Part shown: positions 1 to 12,600 of the stretch, piece by piece
Numbering within the stretch: position 1 is the stretch's first letter
Layout of the letters: each line of letters starts with the position of its first letter
Origin: Limnoperna fortunei
Taxonomy: Eukaryota; Mollusca; Bivalvia; Mytilida; Modiolidae
Assembly: GCA_944474755.1 (NCBI GenBank)
Contig: OX104117.1
Location: 72,392,926-72,456,925 of the forward strand
Reading direction: 5' to 3'
DNA length: 64,000 nucleotides
Notes under the pieces: generated by a model
Told to the model about the DNA's origin: nothing
The model's database searches: none
Seen by the model: only the letters and a program-made list of their open reading frames with translations
Translations under genes and position numbers: made by a program

Positions 1-3000
1 TGTTGGTGTGATATGTTAGTTGGTGTGGTATGTTTGTTGTTGTGGTATGTCTGTTGGTGTGGAATGTTTGTTGGTGTGGTATGTTTGGTGGTGTGGTATG
101 TTTGTTGGTGTGATATGTTTGTTGGTGTGGCATGTTTGTTGGTGTGATATGTTAGTTGGTGTGGTATGTTTGTTGGTGTGGTATGTCTGTTGGTGTGGTA
201 TGTTTGTTGGTGTGGTATGTCTGTTGGTGTGGAATGTTTGTTGGTGTGGTATGTTTGTTGGTGTGGTATGTTTGTGGTGGTATGTTTGTTGGTGTGGCAT
301 GTTTGTTGGTGTGATACGTTAGTTGGTGTGGTATGTTTGTTGGTGTGGTATGTCTGTTGGTGTGGAATGTTTGTTGGTGTGGTATGTTTGTTGGTGTGGT
401 ATGTTTGTTGGTGTGGTATGTCTGTTGTGGTATTTTTGTTATTGGGTATGTTTGTTCCTGTGGTATGTTTGTTTGTGTTGGTATGTTTGTTGGTGTGGCA
501 TGTTTGTTGGTGTGGTATGTTTGTTGTTGTGATATTTTTGTTGGTGTTGATATGTTAGTTGGTGTGGTATGTCTGTTGGTGTGGTATGTCTGTTGGTGTG
601 GTATTTATGTTGGTGTTGATATGTTAGTTGGTGTGGTATGTCTGTTGGTGTGGTATGTCTGTTGTTGTGGTATTTTTGTTGGTGTTGATATGTTAGTTGG
701 TGTGGTATGTCTGTTGGTGTGGTATGTTTGTTGGGTGTTGGTATGTTTGTTGGTGTGGTATGTCTGTTGGTGTGGTATGTCTGTTGTTGTGGTATGTTTG
801 TTGGTGTCGTATGTTTGTTGGTGTAGTATGTCTGTTGGTGTGGCATGTTTGTGTGATATGTTTGTTGGTGTGGTATGTTTGTTGGTGTGGTATGTTTGTT
901 GGGTCTTGGTATGTTTGTTGGTGTGGTATGTCTGTTGGTGTGGTATGTCTGTTGGTGTGGTATGTTAGTTGGTGTGGTATGTTTGTTGGTGTGGTATGTC
1001 TGTTGTGGTATTTTTGTTATTGGGTATGTTTGTTCATGTGGTATGTTTGTTGGTGTGGTATGTTTGTAGGTGTGGTATGTTTGTTCATGTGGTATGTTTG
1101 TTTGTGTTGGTATGTTTGTTGGTGTGGCATGTTTGTTGGTGTGGTATGTTTGTTGTTGTGATATTTTTGTTGGTGTTGATATGTTAGTTGGCGTGGTATG
1201 TCTGTTGGTGTGGTATTTATGTTGGTGTTGATATGTTAGTTGGTGTGGTATGTCTGTTGGTGAGGTATGTCTGTTGGTGTGGTATGTCTGTTGTTGTGGT
1301 ATTTTTGTTGGTGTTGATATGTTAGTTGGTGTGGTATGTCTGTTGGTGTGGTATGTTTGTTGGGTGTTGGTATGTTTGTTGGTGTGGTATGTCTGTTGGT
1401 GTGGTATGTCTGTTGTTGTGGTATGTTTGTTGGTGTCGTATGTTTGTTGGTGTGGTATGTCTGTTGGTGTGGCATGTTTGTGTGATATGTTTGTTGGTGT
1501 GGTATGTTTGTTGATGTGGTATGTCTGTTGTGGTATTTTTGTTATTGGGTATGTTTGTTCATGTGGCATGTTTGTTGGTGTGGTATGTTTGTAGGTGTGG
1601 TATGTTTGTTCATGTGGAATGTTTGTCGGTGTGGTATGTTTGTAGGTGTGGTATGTTTGTTGGTGTGGTATGTTTGTAGGTGTGGTATGTCTGTTGGTGT
1701 GGTATGTTTGTTGGTGTGGTATGTTTGTTGGTGTGGTATGTCTGTTGGTGTGGTATGTTAGTTGGTGTGGTATGTTTGTTGGTGTGGTATGTCTGTTGTT
1801 GTGATATTTTTGTTGGTGTTGATATGTTAGTTGGTGTGGTATGTCTGTTGGTGTGGTATGTCTGTTGGTGTGGTATTTATGTTGGTGTTGATATGTTAGT
1901 TGGTGTGGTATGTCTGTTGGTGTGGTATGTCTGTTGTTGTGGTATTTTTGTTGGTGTTGATATGTTAGTTGGTGTGGTATGTCTGTTGGTGTGGTATGTT
2001 TGTTGGGTGTTGGTATGTTTGTTGGTGTGGTATGTCTGTTGGTGTGGTATGTCTGTTGTTGTGGTATGTTTGTTGGTGTCGTATGTTTGTTGGTGTAGTA
2101 TGTCTGTTGGTGTGGCATGTTTGTGTGATATGTTTGTTGGTGTGGTATGTTTGTTGGTGTGGTATGTTTGTTGGGTCTTGGTATGTTTGTTGGTGTGGTA
2201 TGTCTGTTGGTGTGGTATGTCTGTTGGTGTGGTATGTTTGTTGGTGTGGTATGTTTGTTGGTGTGGTATGTCTGTTGTGGTATTTTTGTTATTGGGTATG
2301 TTTGTTCATGTGGTATGTTTGTTGGTGTGGTATGTTTGTAGGTGTGGTATGTTTGTTCATGTGGTATGTTTGTTTGTGTTGGTATGTTTGTTGGTGTGGC
2401 ATGTTTGTTGGTGTGGTATGTTTGTTGTTGTGATATTTTTGTTGGTGTTGATATGTTAGTTGGCGTGGTATGTCTGTTGGTGTGGTATGTCTGTTGGTGT
2501 GGTATTTATGTTGGTGTTGATATGTTAGTTGGTGTGGTATGTCTGTTGGTGTGGTATGTCTGTTGGTGTGGTATGTCTGTTGTTGTGGTATTTTTGTTGG
2601 TGTTGATATGTTAGTTGGTGTGGTATGTCTGTTGGTGTGGTATGTTTGTTGGGTGTTGGTATGTTTGTTGGTGTGGTATGTCTGTTGGTGTGGTATGTCT
2701 GTTGTTGTGGTATGTTTGTTGGTGTCGTATGTTTGTTGGTGTGGTATGTCTGTTGTGGTATTTTTGTTATTGGGTATGTTTGTTCATGTGGTATGTTTGT
2801 TGGTGTGGTATGTCTGTTGGTGTGGTATGTTTGTTGGGTGTTGGTATGTTTGTTGGTGTGGTATGTCTGTTGGTGTGGTATGTCTGTTGTTGTGGTATGT
2901 TTGTTGGTGTCGTATGTTTGTTGGTGTGGTATGTCTGTTGGTGTGGCATGTTTGTGTGATATGTTTGTTGGTGTGGTATGTTTGTTGATGTGGTATGTCT

Positions 3001-6000
3001 GTTGTGGTATTTTTGTTATTGGGTATGTTTGTTCATGTGGTATGTTTGTTGGTGTGGTATGTTTGTAGGTGTGGTATGTTTGTTCATGTGGAATGTTTGT
3101 CGGTGTGGTATGTTTGTAGGTGTGGTATGTTTGTTGGTGTGGTATGTTTGTAGGTGTGGTATGTCTGTTGGTGTGGAATGTTTGTTGGTGTGGTATGTTT
3201 GTTGGTGTGGTATGTCTGTTGGTGTGGTATGTTAGTTGGTGTGGTATGTTTGTTGGTGTGGTATGTCTGTTGTTGTGATATTTTTGTTGGTGTTGATATG
3301 TTAGTTGGTGTGGTATGTCTGTTGGTGTGGTATGTCTGTTGGTGTGGTATTTATGTTGGTGTTGATATGTTAGTTGGTGTGGTATGTCTGTTGGTGTGGT
3401 ATGTCTGTTGTTGTGGTATTTTTGTTGGTGTTGATATGTTAGTTGGTGTGGTATGTCTGTTGGTGTGGTATGTTTGTTGGGTGTTGGTATGTTTGTTGGT
3501 GTGGTATGTCTGTTGGTGTGGTATGTCTGTTGTTGTGGTATGTTTGTTGGTGTCGTATGTTTGTTGGTGTGGTATGTCTGTTGGTGTGGCATGTTTGTGT
3601 GATATGTTTGTTGGTGTGGTATGTTTGTTGGTGTGGTATGTTTGTTGGGTCTTGGTATGTTTGTTGGTGTGGTATGTCTGTTGGTGTGGTATGTCTGTTG
3701 GTGTGGTATGTTAGTTGGTGTGGTATGTTTGTTGGTGTGGTATGTCTGTTGTGGTATTTTTGTTATTGGGTATGTTTGTTCATGTGGTATGTTTGTTGGT
3801 GTGGTATGTTTGTAGGTGTGGTATGTTTGTTCATGTGGTATGTTTGTTTGTGTTGGTATGTTTGTTGGTGTGGCATGTTTGTTGGTGTGGTATGTTTGTT
3901 GTGATATTTTTGTTGGTGTTGATATGTTAGTTGGCGTGGTATGTCTGTTGGTGTGGTATGTCTGTTGGTGTGGTATTTATGTTGGTGTTGATATGTTAGT
4001 TGGTGTGGTATGTCTGTTGGTGTGGTATGTCTGTTGGTGTGGTATGTCTGTTGTTGTGGTATGTCTGTTGTTGTGGTATGTTTGTTGGTGTCGTATGTTT
4101 GTTGGTGTGGTATGTCTGTTGTGGTATTTTTGTTATTGGGTATGTTTGTTCATGTGGTATGTTTGTTGGTGTGGTATGTCTGTTGGTGTGGTATGTTTGT
4201 TGGGTGTTGGTATGTTTGTTGGTGTGGTATGTCTGTTGGTGTGGTATGTCTGTTGTTGTGGTATGTTTGTTGGTGTCGTATGTTTGTTGGTGTGGTATGT
4301 CTGTTGGTGTGGCATGTTTGTGTGATATGTTTGTTGGTGTGGTATGTTTGTTGATGTGGTATGTCTGTTGTGGTATTTTTGTTATTGGGTATGTTTGTTC
4401 ATGTGGAATGTTTGTCGGTGTGGTATGTTTGTAGGTGTGGTATGTTTGTTGGTGTGGTATGTTTGTAGGTGTGGTATGTCTGTTGGTGTGGTATGTTTGT
4501 TGGTGTGGTATGTCTGTTGGTGTGGTATTTTTGTAGGTGTGGTATGTTTGTGTGGTGTGGTATGTTTGTAGGTGTGGTATGTCTGTTGGTGTGGAATGTT
4601 TGTTGGGTGTTGGTATGTTTGTTGGTGTGGTATGTTTGTTGGTGTGGTATGTCTGTTGGTGTGGTATGTTAGTTGGTGTGGTATGTTTGTTGGTGTGGTA
4701 TGTCTGTTGTGGTATTTTTGTTATTGGGTATGTTTGTTCATGTGGTATGTTTGTTGGTGTGGTATGTTTGTAGGTGTGGTATGTTTGTTTGTGTTGGTAT
4801 GTTTGTTGGTGTGGTATGTTTGTTGTTGTGGTATGTTTGTTGGTGTGGTATGTTTGTTGTTGTGGTATTTTTGTTGGTGTTGATATGTTAGTTGGTGTGG
4901 TATGTCTGTTGGTGTGGTATGTCTGTAGGTGTGGTATGTTTGTTGGTGTTGGTATGTTTGTTTTTCTTGGTATGTTTGTTGGTGTGGTATGTTTGTTGGT
5001 GTGGTATGTTTGTTGTTGTGGTATTTTTGTTGGTGTTGATATGTTAGTTGGTGTGGTATGTCTGTTGGTGTGGTATGTCTGTTGGTGTGGTATGTCTGTT
5101 GGTGTGGTATGTTTGTAGGTGTGGTATGTTTGTTTGTGTTGGTATGTTTGTTGGTGTGGTATGTTTGTTGGTGTGGTATGTTTGTTGATGTGGTATGTTT
5201 GCTGGTGTGGTATGTTTGTTGTTGTGGTATTTATGTTGGTGTTGATATGTTAGTTGGTGTGGTATGTCTGTTGGTGTGGTATGTCTGTTGTGTGATATGT
5301 CTGTTGGTGTGGTATGTTTGTTGGTGTTGGTATGTTTGTTTGTGTTGGTATGTTTGTTGGTGTGGTATGTTTGTTGGTGTGGTATGTTTGTTGTTGTGGT
5401 ATTTTTGTTGGTGTTGATATGTTAGTTGGTATGGTATGTCTGTTGGTGTGGTATGTCTGTTGGTGTGGTATGTCTGTTGTGTGGTATGTTTGTTTGTGTT
5501 GGTATGTTTGTTGGTGTGGTATGTTTGTTGGTGTGGTATGTTTGTTGATGTGGTATGTTTGTTTGTGTTGGTATGTTTGTTGGTGTGGTATGTTTGTTGG
5601 TGTGGTATGTTTGTTGTTGTGGTATTTTTGTTGGTGTTGATATGTTAGTTGGTGTGGTATGTCTGTTGGTCTGGTATGTCTGTTGGTGTGGTATGTCTGT
5701 TGGTGTTGATATGTTAGTTGGTGTGGTATGTCTGTTGGTGTTGATATGTTAGTTGGTGTGGTATGTCTGTTGGTGTGGTATGTCTGTCGTTGTGGTATTT
5801 TTGTTGGTGTTGATATGTTAGTTGGTGTGGTATGTCTGTTGGTGTGGTATGTCTGTTGTTGTGGTATTTTTGTTGGTGTTGATGTGTTAGTTGGTGTGGT
5901 ATGTCAGTTGGTGTGGTATGTCTGTTGGTGTGGTATGTCTGTTGGTGTTGATATGTTAGTTGGTGTGGTATGTTTGTTGGTGTTGATATGTTAGTTGGTG

Positions 6001-6895
6001 TGGTATGTCTGTTGGTGTGGTATGTCTGTTGGTGTGGTATGTCTGTTGGTGTTGTATGTCTGTTGGTGTTGATATGTTAGTTGGTGTGGTATGTCTGTTG
6101 GTGTTGATATGTTAGTTGGTGTGGTATGTCTGTTGGTGTGGTATGTCTGTCGTTGTGGTATTTTTGTTGGTGTTGATATGTTAGTTGGTGTGGTATGTCT
6201 GTTGGTGTGGTATGTCTGTTGGTGTGGTATGTCTGTTGGTGTGGTATGTCTGTTGGTGTGGTATGTCTGTTGTTGTGGTATGTCTGTTGGTGTGGTATGT
6301 CTGTTGTGTGGTATGTCTGTTGTGTGGTATGTTTGTTGTTCTGGTATGTTTGTTGGTGTTGGTATGTTTGTTGATGTGGTATGTCTGTTGGTGTGGTATG
6401 TCTGTTGTGTGGTATGTCTGTTGTGTGGTATGTTTGTTGTTGTGGTATGTTTGTTGGTGTTGGTATGTCTGTTGTGTGGTATGTTTGTTGTTGTGGTATG
6501 TTTGTTGATGTGGTATGTCTGTTGTGTGGTATGTTTGTTGGTGTTGGTATGTTTGTTGGTGTGGTATGTTTGTTGTGGTATGTTTGTTGGTGTGGTATGT
6601 TTGTTGTTGTGGTATGTTTGTTGGTGTTTGTATGTTTGTTGGTGTGGTATGTCTGTTTGTGTGGTATGTCTGTTTGTGTGGTATGTTTGTTGGTGTTAGT
6701 ATGTTTGTTGGTGTTTGTATGTTTGTTGGTTTGGTATGTCTGTTTGTGTGGTATGTCTGTTTGTGTGGTATGTCTGTTTGTGTGGTATGTTTGTTGTTGT
6801 GGTATGTTTATAGGTTTGGTATGTTTGTTGGTGTTGGTACATTAGTTGGTGTGGTATGTTTGTTGGTGTGGTATGTTTGTACAAGTGTGTGTTGT
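1..6895. repeat. 17-bp GT-rich minisatellite with higher-order structure
   Basis: About 400 copies of a 17-bp unit close to TGTTGGTGTGGTATGTT, cut by the left window edge. Common variants swap TTTG for TCTG, give GTTAGTTGG or GTTGATATG, or drop a few bases. The plus strand is almost free of C, so all three plus frames and some minus frames stay open for hundreds of codons; the translations are only 17-residue periodic products. Larger blocks recur: roughly 465 bp at 697-1161, 1969-2433 and 3443-3904 translate almost identically. A marker variant, TTATTGGGTATG, recurs about ten times up to about 4.7 kb. The array decays into unique sequence near 6890. I see no sign that it is coding. Confidence 0.95.
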
Positions 6896-9490
6896 TAAGG
6901 TATTACAGTGTATAATGTTGTATATGGCTGCTTCAAGCCTGCAGTACAGTTTATGATTGTACACTTGTACTATCTGTGGTTTTTTGTGTGCTTATTTTGG
7001 ACGTTTTGTTATCTTGCATGTTTTAATTCAATTGTGAGATTTGAATTTGGTTTATCTCCTTTTCATTTGTTCTTCTCAGGGGGAACAACCCACCATTGAA
7101 GTTAATCCTTTCCTCTATCACCCACCATGGTATATCCACGCCTACTATTGTGGTTAAGAATCGATTCAGGTAATCTTACCAAGGTGGATGCATATGAGGG
7201 AGTTCAGTCTACCATGGCATGTCGCCACAGGGGTCCGTCCACGATATCTCCGTGGTACATGACAACATAAACGTTGTCATTTAATTGATTGCGGGTTTAA
7301 ACATCGTTACCCGAATGAAGAGAACATGTTTAAACAGTGCTTAAGAATAGTTTGCACATGGATTTTATTTGTTGATGATCAATAATGATTTAATGTGCCG
7401 GTAGACTTGAAGATCGAATATTTGTTCAACCGGATGCATGTGTTATGCATTAAATATCACCCTTAACAAGTTCGGTAAATTATCGGGATTTGAATTGTCA
7501 CATTACGTTTTTAGTGTATTACAACGTATAACTAATTGTCCTGAAGTTGTACGCGAACTCTCTTTAATCAATTATATATTCTTTTCGACAGAAAACAGGC
7601 AGTTGAGCATCGATCTTTTTCTTTATTTGGCATTTAAAACCAGAGCTGTTTTAACAAATGCGGACACAAGTTTACATCACCTATCGTTATATAAAATTTG
7701 TTAACAGGATGGGATACAACAAATAAATTACTAAAATGAAGCCAACATGCAGCAAGAATAATAAATATATGAAAAGTTTATAAACGAGAATCGCCACATA
7801 CAATATAGTTTAACTACGATATGGTACAGGCGCCTGTTTCACAAGATTGAATGAAGTCTTATGTACGCACATTTCTAAATACACATTTACATTGGACAAT
7901 GGAGTTTTAAACTACAACAATTAATATAACAGGTTTATATAAAAAAAGTAGAGATGTGCTTCTGAGCTAATTATACACCATGGCAAAACTGACAATTTTT
8001 CAAATGGACGCAGACATGTTATTTGTATAAAGTTCCCATTAAAATTAACTCGCAGTTTGGGTGTTTTTGCATGACATAGTATTTATTGGGATGAATGTTC
8101 TCGAGATCAACCCCTTTTAAGACTTGCCTTAGTTCTCTAAATACAAATACTAATTCTTTATATTTTGTTGTATTGTGGTACATTGATCAAACAATAAAAT
8201 ATGCATAGTTACTTACGTCTGTTATAACATTAACAAAACAAATTGGAAAAAATTATTTTTGAAGATGAAACAACTGATTTGTCCACACTCATATATAATT
8301 GCCCGAATTTTCTCAAAAGCATGTTTGTTTGTTTTGTTTTGTTCTTTTTTTTTTGCGCGCCGATAACGTCTGTTTGCGGACATAGGGTCTTGTCGTAATA
8401 TAATAGATATTATAAGGATGCTACTAAAGTCTTTTCTACAACAAAAGTTGATGATGTGTCAGGCTTTTATCACTGAAACAACTATTAAGGTTGATTCTGT
8501 ATCATGATTGTATTTTTTTAACACACGTGGTTCAACACCGAATACGAATCGAGTATAAAATCATTCATGGAACGATATATTCTGTGACATTAATATTAAG
8601 TGATAATTTCGAAAATATGAAAAATCAAAATGTAGCATTGCAAGTCATATTGATTTTAAAGTTTTTAAAAATGAATTTCTTTATAAGTCTCACATTTATT
8701 GTGTATTTCTTTACAAGTCTCATATTTATTGAGTAATGTGCTATTTTAACGTTAAAAATGTAAAGCCATGTGTCACCTGTTAATTATAAAACTATGCAAT
8801 ACACAAGTTTATTGAAATGTTTGAGAGCACGTGCTTGATTAAATGATGACTGGACAATACGTAGATAATCGATCGATTTAAGGTGTGACACAATTTACAT
8901 CCGGTAAAAGTTCAAACGGTTGAAACATTAATCAGAGGCGCAGACAGGGAAATTTTGACGATAGAATAGCAAAGATTTTGACATTTTAAAGGGCAAAATG
9001 CGGTGTTCTAACCTTTTAGAACACGTTAAGGGAATAATTGTCAATCTAAATCAGTGACAATAAACTATAAGGTATTCTCATATAATGAATAGATTAGCAA
9101 GAACGCAGATTAATTTTGTTTTCAAACAAATGTATTAAAATGGCATATTTTAACATAAATCTCTAAATTAAATCACAACATTTTAATTTTTTCAATGTGT
9201 AAGCATGAAAGGAAATTGAAAATCCACTGTGGTCAACAAAGTGGGTCACGATATGTAGTGGACATAACACGATGTACCGCAGAATACCACCGTGGCGAAT
9301 GGTGGTGAATTTCTGAATGAAAAAAACCATGACCACGATATATAGTGGGCAATATAAAAAACTCATCATGTCTGTATGTTCTCTGTACAACATTTTAAGA
9401 ACATTTGTCCTGATATATTTTCTATTAATTTATATGTTTTTTGTTATGATTTTTCTTTACATATAACTTATTATGATCATTAAATCTTAC
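6896..9490. other. Stretch with no recognisable gene, downstream of the last visible IKK exon
   Basis: AT-rich DNA. The next IKK exons (rest of the ubiquitin-like domain, scaffold/dimerization domain) would be expected here or further left on the minus strand, but no matching coding segment was found. An 88-codon plus-strand ORF at 7438-7704 has no family I recognise and is likely chance. Around 7125-7260 and 9235-9345 there are short self-similar, partly inverted segments (CCATGG, CCACGATAT) that look like decayed mobile-element pieces. Confidence 0.5.
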
Positions 9491-9691
9491 GGGACTATTC
9501 CAGCACTGTGTAGCTAACTTGTTAGGATCAGGACTAGCACCACTAGCCAGCAGGATATCCTGTTCTTCTACTGGTATCCTGGTCTCCTTCTCAATCATCG
9601 TCTGTATTTCAATCATTAATGTCTGGTCATGGATAGGATAGGATAACACTTGTAGCATTGAATTTGTCGCTACATTCAGTATATGTACAAT
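9491..9691 (-). CDS. IKK: IKK exon: ubiquitin-like domain (residues 310-376)
   Basis: It starts [11 protein letters not shown], then [36 protein letters not shown] and LATQCWNSP. Human IKK-beta has LVHILNMVTG, TGIPEEDQELLQEAG and KPATQC at the same place, so this is the ubiquitin-like domain that family members need for kinase activity. The acceptor is TTCTTACAG and the donor AGTCCC|GTAAGA. If the donor were skipped, the frame would run 21 codons to a stop at 9425. This is the last IKK exon I can find. Confidence 0.93.
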
Positions 9692-12600
9692 CTGTAAGAA
9701 ATCAGTTAATAGTTTTAACCAATCAAAACACTTAAAACATTGAATTAATTGAACATGTTATTCTTCCATACATTTGTAAATGGTCAATTTCTGGTATGGA
9801 TGCCCCAGTACATATGAGCTCACTCATCTCTACTCGTTACATCACTCATCAATATGCCTGAAACAAGGACATTGTTATGGTAATATAACAACATTCTTGT
9901 TACAAATGATCCAATTGGATATTAAACAATGAAGAGTCTTATAGGATATTGTGATGTGAAAGTTGTACATTTATAGAAGAAAGTCTGGGTGGTCTTCACA
10001 CTTGTGACATAAATTTTTTATGTCCTTTCGCTCACTCCACTGTGCTCCACTTGCCAAAAGACCAAAATTTCTATCACTCTTGAAAGATAACCTGGTCTTT
10101 CCCAGAAACATATTTAAGAACCTATGAATCTCTAAGCAACCAGTTAACTAAACACAACCCTTTTAACATTGAACTAGTATCTACATTCAATATATGCTGT
10201 AGGTACAATCTGAAAAAAAATAAACAGCTGATCCAATTTGTTTATTGAAAAGAGTAAAAGCCATACAAATGATTTCAAATATAATGTTTATATTACAGAA
10301 ATCTATGAACACCATTAACTTTGTTTATCTGATGATTGAAATGCGATCAATGTTTGAAATAAGGTCAATGTGATTTATGTTGTTTCCAACTATCTATAAA
10401 ATATAAGTTCATTGCAATAAAATTAATTGTCATCAGTAATTACCTTCATGCTTAAGATTGTGTCTAAGAAAGTAAAACATTTAGGTCTGTTGTCCACAAG
10501 GCCTCCTCCTCTGGACTTGGGGTCCCATCTCAGCATCATTCTCAACCATTTCTCAAAATATGCTTGCAATGTTCTGAAAATATATACTTCTTATCAAGTA
10601 CATAAATGACAAAAGTTCATGTCAATCAGGTCCTGCTTACATTAGAAATAAAATCTATTTATGCAGAATCACAACAATGGAAATGATAAGGGCAGAATAT
10701 GACAATGTATTTTATGATGTAAAAGCAAATAGTGTTTGTATTCTATGCTCAGATAAAAACATTTTATGAATGATCAACCAATCATATTTGACAACTGATT
10801 ATTTGCAACATTTATTGTAAGTAACATGGTATATATTCTAGTGAGATTTATTTCAGATTGAAAAAAAAAACCATACAATACAGTAAAACCTTTAAAAACT
10901 GGCCCCTGAATAAACGGGTTCCTTTCTCTGGCTGAAAATTTAGGTCCCATTAAATTCCATTAAAGCACTTAGTTAATTTAACTTGTTTCGACGGGACCTC
11001 GTGTATTCCGAATTACAACCCTTATGTCTGGACCCAATACACATTTCTCAATAAACTTTACCTGTTTAAACCGATTAATTAACTTAACATGATCAGATGT
11101 ACATGTATTTATAAATCAATCGATTGGTATCCAAACAAGGCAATTTACATGACTCGTGAGGACTCCTTGTGGACGAATTTAATTAACCAAGGCGTAAAAT
11201 ACAGGTTTGAAAACTAATAATTTCAAAAGTAAAAAATGAAGAGCACACCAAAAAACGTATCAGTGAAACAGAAAGTGATGATGAAGAAGAGATAGAAATA
11301 GACAACGCAGGATCAGAATTTTCACATGAGGATATGCTATGACATATAACACACATTATAAACTTTGCAAACAGTAAAGATGAACGCTACCTATAGTTTC
11401 TTTTGCCTATGCAATCACTGACAAAGGACACTATCATGCAAAGAAAAAAGCAAGGAACCCTTGACATGTTTTTCCGCATAACTATTGAGAAATTATTACT
11501 CTCGAATATAGAAATAACACATGAGTGTGTATTATAACTGTTATTAACTATATATTTATAACATTTCTTTCATGTATTCAGTAAATATATAATGAGTGTG
11601 CATCACAGGTGGCTGTCGGCTTTCACACCCCCTTTTTTTCATCTTCACTTCCAGTGATTTTCCAAATCCTAATAAACCGGCCCAAACCGGCAATATTGTT
11701 CGGCTCCATAGGTAGCCGGTTTATACAGGTTTTACTGTACACAAAAAAATTTATCTTATGATTTTTCATGACAAAAATATTGTTTAATAAGATTTAAACA
11801 TTGACCTACATGTAACTACAGTTTAACATGACTTACCTACAGTGTAACATGACTTACCTACAGTGTAACATGACTTAATTACAGTTTAATATGACTTACC
11901 TACTGTGTATATGACTTACCTATAGTGTATATGACTTACCTATAGTTTATCATGACTTACATGCTGTGTAACATGATTTACCTACACTACAGCCAAAACG
12001 GATTATGCCAAGTCCATGAGTCCATGACCGACACCGATTATAGTACGTGGACATTCCTGATGAACAAAAGTTCATCATTCCTGGACACTTCAGATATGAT
12101 GTCCCCAATGGATCCGTGATTTCTTCCACATGTCCGCGAACGTAAACGTAATTGTCATGGAATGATTTCGATAAATACTTTATTTGAAGATAGTGAATTG
12201 TTCCTATCATTAAACCATTCAGTTATGTATTAATTCTTTATAGATCGTCAGTAAAAATATGTTCAAGAAGGGTACTTTATTAATTATTTTACATAATAAA
12301 TATTTTCATATTAATTTGTAAAAAACGCTGGCGTAAAAAACCTTTCCTTAAGGTGCCCCGAGGAATTAGGATACCTGTTGTCCACCGGATGCAAAAAAGG
12401 AATGGTCCATTGATCAAGGAACACCTGCGATTTTATTGTGGGGTCAACTAATATAGGCGTGTATAATGTGTGTAATAGTTAAAAGGTATGAATTACGGTA
12501 AATTTCATAATTATAATAAAAAAAAATGTCCGACTGGCTTCCTGTTCAGGTGACTTGTGTTAATTGATGAAGGCAACCAACACGTGGACTTTCCTTGTAA

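Noticed and set aside
439..2118. A 559-codon minus-strand ORF (His/Thr/Gln/Pro-rich)
   Set aside because: It is a frame through the 17-bp minisatellite; equally long frames exist on the other strand and the peptide is purely periodic.
9163..9393. A 76-codon minus ORF just downstream of the last IKK exon
   Set aside because: Does not resemble the rest of the IKK ubiquitin-like or scaffold domain and has no fitting acceptor in phase.
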